Below are positions 58,702-64,000 of a stretch of 64,000 bases of DNA, one piece after another. A model generated the notes under the pieces. That model did not search any database. It saw nothing but the letters and a program-made list of their open reading frames with translations, and was not told the DNA's origin. The stretch lies in assembly GCF_029894425.1 (NCBI RefSeq), contig NZ_JARXYJ010000001.1:9907769-9971768 (forward strand). Reading direction: 5' to 3'. The position numbers and the translations under genes are program-made. Within the stretch, counting starts at the first letter, position 1, and every line of letters begins with the position of its first letter. The DNA is from Streptomyces sp. SAI-127. Lineage in GTDB: Bacteria > Actinomycetota > Actinomycetes > Streptomycetales > Streptomycetaceae.

Positions 58702-59409
58702 TCAGTAGCCGATGGTGAAGCGGCGCTGAACGAAGCGCGGCAGCTCTGCCTCGTCGATGAGGGCGACTGCCATGTCCTCCACCGAGATACGGCTGCGGCC
58801 GTCGGCGTCGAGGACGGGCTGGTCGCCGCCGATCCGGAAGCGACCGGTGCGCTCACCGGGGGCGATCTCCTCCGCGGGGCTCACATAGGTCCACAGCCGG
58901 TTCGAGGTCCGCAGGACGTTCAGGGCGTCGCGGTGACCGCGTACCGCTGCGGCGTATTCGCGCGGCAGTCCAAGCTGGTCGAGGGTGTTGTACAGGAGCT
59001 CGTCGGAGTCGGCGCGCATCACTCCCGGTTCGATCTCGAGGCTGCCGGCGCCGCCGATCACGATGAGGCGAGTCCGGGGGTGGCTCTCCAGAGCCTTCAG
59101 CAGGGCTCGCGCCGCCGTGGCGTAGACGTCGGGGTCGGCGATCGAACGCCGTACGGTGTCCTCGAAGTCATTGGCGGCATTGCCCGGCTGGAAGCCGCTG
59201 ATCAGGACGTCGAGGCCGGGCAGGACGTCGCTGATGCTCTTGGGGTCGAGGACGTCGACGCTCGTCCAGGTGAGGTTGTTCCGGCGTTCGTCGCTCTGTG
59301 CCTGAGCGGCGTCGCGGCTGAACGCCGTGACGTGGTGGCCGCGGTCGAGGGCCTCCGTGACAACCCGGCTGCCGATGGTGCCTGTGGCTCCGATGACTCC
59401 GATGTGCAT
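58702..59409 (-). CDS. NmrA-like NAD(P)H-binding reductase (atypical SDR)
   Basis: A 235-aa protein. HIGVIGATGTIGSRVVTEAL is the Rossmann motif of atypical SDRs. RLIVIGGAGSLEIEPGVMRA and SRISVEDMAVALIDEAELPR match the NAD(P)-binding YwnB-like group often found divergent from TetR or MarR regulators. GGGGAG precedes the ATG. It faces the TetR at 59526 across a palindromic operator. Confidence 0.9.
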   Translation of the reverse strand: MHIGVIGATGTIGSRVVTEALDRGHHVTAFSRDAAQAQSDERRNNLTWTSVDVLDPKSISDVLPGLDVLISGFQPGNAANDFEDTVRRSIADPDVYATAARALLKALESHPRTRLIVIGGAGSLEIEPGVMRADSDELLYNTLDQLGLPREYAAAVRGHRDALNVLRTSNRLWTYVSPAEEIAPGERTGRFRIGGDQPVLDADGRSRISVEDMAVALIDEAELPRFVQRRFTIGY

Positions 59410-59463
59410 GGTCTCCCCTGTGCATGCAGACGTGAGACACCACCGATGGGTGACGCCGTGCAG

Positions 59464-59484
59464 AAACTACACGCCGTGCAGTTT
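59464..59484. promoter_or_regulatory. TetR operator between reductase and TetR genes
   Basis: AAACTACACG (59464-59473), one C, CGTGCAGTTT (59475-59484) is a 21-bp near-palindrome with one mismatched pair. A related half-site GTGCAGAAACT lies just to the left, giving direct GTGCAG repeats. Confidence 0.65.
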
Positions 59485-59525
59485 TTGCGCACCCGCTCAT
59501 TAACTCGACGCTGTAGAGTCCTGGT

Positions 59526-60263
59526 GTGACAGTCACAGGCAGCAGGGGAAGGCGTGAGCGGCTCCGGACCGAGACCACGGCCGAAATCAAGAAGGTGGCC
59601 CTCGCCTTGATGGCCTCGGGCGGCCCGGATGCCATCACGCTGCGGGCCATCGCCCGCGAGATGGGCATGACCGCCAATGCCATCTACGGCTACTTCCCGA
59701 CCCGGGACGACTTGGTCACCACGCTCATCAACGACGTGTACACCGCCTTGGCCGACGCGGTGGACACTGCCTGGGAGGCCACCTCCGCCACGGATCCCGC
59801 CGTCCGGATCGAGGCGTGGGCCCATGCCTTCCGCGGCTGGGCACTGGTGAACCCGCAGGGCTTCCGGCTCATCTACGGCGACCCGGTTCCCGGCTACCGG
59901 GCCCCCGAAGGCGGCCCCGCGCCGGACGCCGCACACCGGGTCTGCACCGGACTCACCGCCCTGGCGGCAGCCGCCTGGCCGCACGCCCAACAGCTCTACG
60001 CCGACAGCGACTTCGACTGGTCCGACTTCGACCCCGGGCTCCTCGGCAAGGTGCGCCCCGCCTTCCCCGACCTGCCGCCCGCAGCCGTCGCCCTCGCCCT
60101 GCGGATCTGGGGGCACCTGCATGGACTGGTGTCACTGGAGATCTACGGCCACATGCGCACCCAGACCACCAGCCCGGAGAAACTCTTCCAGGACGAACTC
60201 GCCCACCTCCTGCGCATGTTGGCCCTGCCACGCCGGCACGCGGACAACCCGCGCCGCGCGTAG
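59526..60263 (+). CDS. TetR-family regulator
   Basis: A 245-aa TetR protein. ETTAEIKKVALALMASGGPD, AITLRAIAREMGMTANAIYG and YFPTRDDLVTTLINDVY form the DNA-binding domain. The long C-terminal domain (EAWAHAFRGWALVNPQGFRL, IYGDPVPGYRAPEG) is that of the TetR_C/WHG group. The GTG start lies 6 nt after TAGAGT (59514-59519), so the mRNA is probably leaderless. It likely represses the divergent reductase gene and itself through the palindrome at 59464. Confidence 0.92.
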   Translation: MTVTGSRGRRERLRTETTAEIKKVALALMASGGPDAITLRAIAREMGMTANAIYGYFPTRDDLVTTLINDVYTALADAVDTAWEATSATDPAVRIEAWAHAFRGWALVNPQGFRLIYGDPVPGYRAPEGGPAPDAAHRVCTGLTALAAAAWPHAQQLYADSDFDWSDFDPGLLGKVRPAFPDLPPAAVALALRIWGHLHGLVSLEIYGHMRTQTTSPEKLFQDELAHLLRMLALPRRHADNPRRA

Positions 60264-60355
60264 AAGGATCTGCACTCCCCGAGGCCGGTTGAGGTGGCCG
60301 CCTCCTGCCCGGATACCCCGTAGAACGAGCTGTCACCGCCACATAGGTTCCGCGT

Positions 60356-61234
60356 ATGACGAACGTACGGATCGGCGTGATGTACGACCGCGACTGGGTC
60401 CCGGAGGGACTGCCTGCCTTCGCGCGGCAGGCGGAGGCGCTCGGCGTGGACGACGTGTGGGTGGTGGAGGACCTCGGGTGGAACGGCGGGGTGTCGGCAG
60501 CGGCCGTGGCCCTCGGAGCCACGGAACGCATCAAGGTGGGCATCGGCATCGCCCCCGCCCCGTTGCGCAGCCCGGCGCTTCTGGCGATGGAACTGGCCAC
60601 GCTGGCACGGGTGTTCCCCGGGCGGCTCGTGGCCGGGATCGGGCACGGGGTGCAGGAGTGGATGGCCCAGGTGGGTGCTGCGGCCCGTTCCCCGCTGGCC
60701 CTGCTGGAGGAGACGATCACCTCCGTACGCGCACTGCTGCGCGGGGAGAGGGTAGAACTGACGGGTCGTGAAGTGCGCCTGGACGGAGTGCAGTTGACAC
60801 ATCCGCCGACCGAGGTGCCGCCGGTGGTCGCGGGCGTCGTGCGCTCTCGCTCCCTGGAACTGTCCGGCCGCGTCGCGGACGGCACCGTGATCACTGAGGG
60901 CCACGGCCCGCGCGACCTGGAGAACGCCCGCGCGCTGACCGCCAAGGGCGGCGCCGCGTCCGACCATGCCCTGACGGTCTTCGCCTTCGCCTGCGTCGGT
61001 GACGACGCCGACGAGGTGGCCCGGGTCCTGCACCCGCACATCGAAGGCCACGGCGCCTGGCTCGGCAGGCCGCCGCACGAGGTGTTCACCGTCTCGGGCC
61101 CCGCCCCGCAGGCCGCCGAGCGTCTCCGCGCTCTGGCGACGGCCGGCGCGGACACGGTCGTCCTGCGGATCGCCGGCCCGGATCCGCTACGGCAGCTGGA
61201 GGCGGTACTGGATGCGGTGGGACGGCGGAACTGA
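60356..61234 (+). CDS. LLM-class flavin/F420-dependent oxidoreductase
   Basis: A 292-aa luciferase-like monooxygenase-fold protein. VRIGVMYDRDWVPEGLPAFA, RQAEALGVDDVWVVEDLGWN, ERIKVGIGIAPAPLRSPALL and FPGRLVAGIGHGVQEWMAQV are typical of the bacterial LLM family, with a coenzyme F420 or FMN cofactor. The ATG is 6 nt after TAGGTT (60344-60349) and has no ribosome-binding site, consistent with a leaderless transcript. The substrate is unknown. Confidence 0.9.
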   Translation: MTNVRIGVMYDRDWVPEGLPAFARQAEALGVDDVWVVEDLGWNGGVSAAAVALGATERIKVGIGIAPAPLRSPALLAMELATLARVFPGRLVAGIGHGVQEWMAQVGAAARSPLALLEETITSVRALLRGERVELTGREVRLDGVQLTHPPTEVPPVVAGVVRSRSLELSGRVADGTVITEGHGPRDLENARALTAKGGAASDHALTVFAFACVGDDADEVARVLHPHIEGHGAWLGRPPHEVFTVSGPAPQAAERLRALATAGADTVVLRIAGPDPLRQLEAVLDAVGRRN

Positions 61235-61369
61235 AGTCCCGACGCGGCCGCCGAGCCCAGCCGGCTCATGGAGGGACGGGCGCTCGGGGGAACCTGAAAC
61301 CGGCAGATCGCTCGGCCGCCCTCTCGGCCAGGGGCCGTGGTCCGTCGGACATGGCAGCGGCCAGGGCCG

Positions 61370-61699
61370 CTACTTGGGCGGCAGGCTCGCTGCGAAGGCG
61401 CTTCCCGCGTCGATCCACGCGCTCAGGGCCTCGTCCTCCGTCACCGCGGACCCGGTGACCACGACCCAGCCGCGCATCGGGCGGCCGGTCATGTCGAAGA
61501 CCCGCGCCCCCGGCCGGGCGAGGGCCGCGTCGGCGGCGTCGGGACCGACGCGGACCATGAGGTCCTCGCCGGTCACGCCGACAGCCATGTTGCCCTGGTA
61601 CAGGAAGGCGATGCCGCCGAACATGCGCTTCTCGGTGACGCCGGGATCCGCGCCGAGGTATTGGCGGATGCGCTCGGCGAGCCCTTCGTCGTACGCCAT
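61370..61699 (-). CDS. TfoX/Sxy N-terminal domain protein
   Basis: A 109-aa protein. DEGLAERIRQYLGADPGVTE, KRMFGGIAFLYQGNMAVGVT and DLMVRVGPDAADAAL match the TfoX N-terminal domain. RPMRGWVVVTGSAVTEDEAL follows. In competent gamma-proteobacteria TfoX activates competence genes, but short actinobacterial versions have no assigned role. AAGGAG stands 8 nt before the ATG, which overlaps the stop of the upstream SRPBCC gene by 1 nt (TGATG). Confidence 0.9.
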   Translation of the reverse strand: MAYDEGLAERIRQYLGADPGVTEKRMFGGIAFLYQGNMAVGVTGEDLMVRVGPDAADAALARPGARVFDMTGRPMRGWVVVTGSAVTEDEALSAWIDAGSAFAASLPPK

Positions 61700-62157
61700 C
61701 AGACGTCTCCTTGCCGCTCGGAGAGTCTGCGCTCGAGGTCGCGCAGATCCTTGGTGAGGGAGGAACGGACCTGACGCGCGAGCAGCGGTGACGCCAGGCG
61801 CAGAAGACCGCCGGGGCCACCGCGGACCCGGATGGCCGCGAGCGTGCCGCGCGGGTGTGCCTCGAAGGAGTAGGTCACGTGCATCGGCATGGGAGCGGCC
61901 ACGGAGACCATGTCCAGCAGCTTCGGGGGCTCGTACGCGGCCACACGCAGGACGTAGTCGATGCGCCGGCCGAGGAAGTACGCCGTGCGGGTGACCTCGG
62001 CGCCCGTCCCGAAGCCGCCGGCGTCCGCCTGCCGGGTCATCTCCGCCGTACGGATGCCCTGCGTCCACTCGGCGTCGTGGCGCCAGTCCATGGCGTAGGT
62101 GGCCACCCGCTCGGGCGGCAGCGGGATGTCGCGCCGCACTGTCACGTCGATGGTCAT
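61699..62157 (-). CDS. SRPBCC family protein
   Basis: A 152-aa protein. MTIDVTVRRDIPLPPERVAT, YAMDWRHDAEWTQGIRTAEM and YVLRVAAYEPPKLLDMVSVA fit a START-like ligand-binding fold. A C-terminal helix (VRSSLTKDLRDLERRLSER) completes it. ATG 62157 has GGTGAG upstream. A longer in-frame reading is poor in family-like residues and was not used. It is coupled to the TfoX-like gene. Confidence 0.87.
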   Translation of the reverse strand: MTIDVTVRRDIPLPPERVATYAMDWRHDAEWTQGIRTAEMTRQADAGGFGTGAEVTRTAYFLGRRIDYVLRVAAYEPPKLLDMVSVAAPMPMHVTYSFEAHPRGTLAAIRVRGGPGGLLRLASPLLARQVRSSLTKDLRDLERRLSERQGDV

Positions 62158-62379
62158 CGTCTCACCGCCTCGTACCCGTGGCACCGGCTGCCGTCGGCGC
62201 GCTCCGTCCCCTCCAGCATGGCCGTGATCGGCGGCCCATGCCCATTCCGAGGTGAAAGAACGGGAGAAGCGAGCTCTGAAGACAGTCGACCGGATTCCTT
62301 CGCATGGGACAACCTTTGTCAGAGCCTGAACGTCCAATGAACAACAGGAGACACATGGTCTCCGTTGGGGGGAACGTTC

Positions 62380-64000
62380 ATGCTGAAGGTCAGCATCGTG
62401 GTGCCCGTCTACAACGCGGGCCGTTACATCGACATGTGTGCGCCGTCGCTTTTACGTCAGACTCTGGGGGAGGACGCGTACGAGGTCATCTACGTCGATG
62501 ACGGCTCGACCGATGACTCCGCGCAGCGGCTCGACGAGTTGGCGGCGCAGCACGCGCATGTGCGGGTGATCCATCAGGAGAACTCGGGCTGGCCCGGCAA
62601 GCCCCGCAACGTCGGCATCCGGGAGGCCCGCGGGGAGTACGTGCAGTTCGTGGACCAGGACGACGAGTTGACCCCGGCGGCGCTGGAACACCTGCACCGG
62701 CTGGCCGCCCGTAACGGCTCGGACATCGTCCTGGGCAAGGTCGTGGGCAGCATGGCGGGACCGAGCAACGTCTTCAAGCGCACCGTGGAGCGCTGCACGG
62801 TCGAGGACGCGCCCCTGATGGAGAGTCTGACCCCGCACAAGATGTTCCGCCGCGACTTCCTGCTCGCCCACGACCTCAGGTTCCCCGAGGGCCCGGTGCG
62901 GCTGGAGGACCAGCTGTTCATGGTCCGCGCCTACTTGCGTGCCAAGACGGTCTCGATCCTCGCCGATCACCCCTGCTACGTGTGGAAGCGCCGGGACGAC
63001 GGCGGCAACACCAGCAGCCGCGCCTCCGCCCCGGAGGACTACTACGGTCATCTGCGCACGGTGGTGGAGGCGATCAAGAAGGAGACCCGGCCCGGCCCGC
63101 TGCAGAACCACCTGCTGCGCCGTTCCTATCGCGTGGAGCTTCTGCGTCCGGTGGGTGAGCCCCGCGTTCTGCAGCGCACCGGCAAGAACCTCGAGCGTTA
63201 CTTCGACGTCGTCCGCGCCTTGGCCCTTGAGGCCTATCCGCCCGGTGTGCGCGAGGGCCTGCCCGCCCTGACCCGGCTGCGGGCGCACCTGCTGGAGGAG
63301 GGCCACCTGGACTCCCTCGTCGAACTCTCGCGCCGCACCCAGCGCATCAGGCCCGAGGTCACCGTGGACGACATCCGCTGGCGCGACGGAAAGCTCCACG
63401 TCACGACGACGGTCGGTATGCGCCGCGCGGACGGTGAACCCCTGGCTCTGGTCGAACGTTACGGCCGTATGCTCCTGGACCCCGAACTGTTGGCCGGTAT
63501 CAAGGGCGCCGAGGGCTGGGAGGCCCCGCACCCCCTCGGCCATGCCTACGGCGAACTCCTCGTCCATGACACGGCCCGGGAGCTGTGGTGGTACCCGGAC
63601 GCCGACCTGACCCCGCGCACGCAACCGCTCGGCGGTGGCCGCCACCGTGTCGTGCTCACCGGCGAGACGGCCATCGACCCGCTCACCCTGGCCGGCGGCC
63701 GGCCGATGGAACCCGGCACGCACGTGGTGTGGGCGAGCGCCCAACTCCTGGGCGTGGGCCGCAGGGCGCGAGTGACACGCAGCGACGCCGCAACGCGCAG
63801 AGCCGGCCCAGGCCTCGGGACCGTCCCCGGCCCCGGTCTCGGCTTCGGCTCGGTCAGGGTCGGCACTCCACCCCACCTGGTGGTCTCGGGCTGGGGCGGC
63901 CAGGCCGGTCAACTCCGCCTCTCCGTACGCCCACCGGGGCAGGCCACACTCCCGCACCGCATCTACCTGCGCACCACATCGGCCCCACCCATCCGCCGCG
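62380..64000 (+). CDS. Family 2 glycosyltransferase (3' end beyond window) with a TTA codon
   Basis: At least 540 codons, open to the right edge. LKVSIVVPVYNAGRYIDMCA and EVIYVDDGSTDDSAQRLDEL are the GT-A nucleotide-sugar-binding start. VIHQENSGWPGKPRNVGIRE and YVQFVDQDDELTPAALEHLH contain the metal-binding D-x-D region, and VRLEDQLFMVRAYLRA is the likely catalytic acceptor loop. This GT2 arrangement occurs in teichoic-acid and capsule polymerases. The downstream half (from about 330) is a beta-rich region of unknown role. Codon 25 (62452-62454) is TTA, implying dependence on the bldA tRNA. GGGGGGA precedes the ATG. Confidence 0.88.
   Translation, partial: MLKVSIVVPVYNAGRYIDMCAPSLLRQTLGEDAYEVIYVDDGSTDDSAQRLDELAAQHAHVRVIHQENSGWPGKPRNVGIREARGEYVQFVDQDDELTPAALEHLHRLAARNGSDIVLGKVVGSMAGPSNVFKRTVERCTVEDAPLMESLTPHKMFRRDFLLAHDLRFPEGPVRLEDQLFMVRAYLRAKTVSILADHPCYVWKRRDDGGNTSSRASAPEDYYGHLRTVVEAIKKETRPGPLQNHLLRRSYRVELLRPVGEPRVLQRTGKNLERYFDVVRALALEAYPPGVREGLPALTRLRAHLLEEGHLDSLVELSRRTQRIRPEVTVDDIRWRDGKLHVTTTVGMRRADGEPLALVERYGRMLLDPELLAGIKGAEGWEAPHPLGHAYGELLVHDTARELWWYPDADLTPRTQPLGGGRHRVVLTGETAIDPLTLAGGRPMEPGTHVVWASAQLLGVGRRARVTRSDAATRRAGPGLGTVPGPGLGFGSVRVGTPPHLVVSGWGGQAGQLRLSVRPPGQATLPHRIYLRTTSAPPIRR

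Noticed and set aside
1..64000. tRNA, rRNA, transposase, integrase or attachment sites
   Set aside because: I saw no cloverleaf with a GTTCRA-type T-loop, no rRNA sequence and no recombinase motifs. A covariance-model scan would be needed to exclude small RNAs.

Overview
The window is high-GC actinobacterial DNA, almost certainly Streptomyces. Support comes from the codon bias, frequent GTG starts, several start codons with no leader, rare TTA codons confined to a few genes, small Streptomyces-type families (DUF5133, DUF5302), a LAETG sortase substrate, a GH46 chitosanase with a twin-arginine signal, and very many PP2C/STAS/HATPase partner-switching proteins. I see no rRNA, tRNA, CRISPR array, transposase or prophage.

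Layout. 1-15 kb: a MerR/erythromycin-esterase divergon, chitosanase, an Ala/Lys-rich membrane protein, an Mrr-like membrane protein, a PAS-GAF-PP2C phosphatase, a DUF475/TerC-like protein, two lipoproteins, DUF5133, a catalase with a SigB-type promoter, a lipid kinase/PAP2 pair, a coiled-coil winged-helix protein and a DUF1360 protein. 15-22 kb: a GCS2 carboxylate-amine ligase, then a likely operon of an AsnO-type (N-acetylglutaminylglutamine) amidotransferase, an S9 peptidase and an Orn/Lys/Arg-type decarboxylase; a 36-codon leader ORF containing a strong hairpin precedes the amidotransferase. 22-31 kb (minus strand): a 1,424-residue soluble poly-HAMP hybrid histidine kinase, an ANTAR-GAF-PAS-PP2C phosphatase, a 66-aa protein and RecQ. 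31-39 kb: a STAS antagonist and RsbW-like kinase, SRPBCC, GtrA plus a microprotein, an SDR behind a repeat-rich control region, a LAETG surface protein, an LRR protein and a DenD-like dehydrogenase.

39-49.5 kb: a rifamycin phosphotransferase (rph) with a near-perfect rifamycin-associated element upstream, a MarR regulator with a SigB-type promoter, a complete overlapping stressosome operon (rsbR-rsbS-rsbT-RsbT/RsbX fusion-GAF/PP2C), and a second PP2C/MarR divergent pair. 49.7-64 kb: two secreted beta-propeller-like proteins, an ABM monooxygenase, an FdhF/YdeP molybdo-oxidoreductase, two SRPBCC proteins, and two TetR divergons with clear palindromic operators (one with a beta-hydroxyacid-dehydrogenase-type enzyme, one with an NmrA-like reductase). 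The rest is GNAT, DUF5302, LLM flavoprotein and TfoX-like genes, and a family-2 glycosyltransferase that runs off the right edge.

How it fits together: most of the window reads as a general-stress and osmotic-stress region. It encodes five PP2C-type phosphatases, three STAS proteins and several RsbT/RsbW-type ATPases. At least three promoters match the S. coelicolor SigB consensus (GNNT, 14-16 nt, GGGTAC/T), in front of catalase, an RsbW-like kinase and a MarR gene. No sigma factor gene lies in the window, so the partner sigma factor must be encoded elsewhere.
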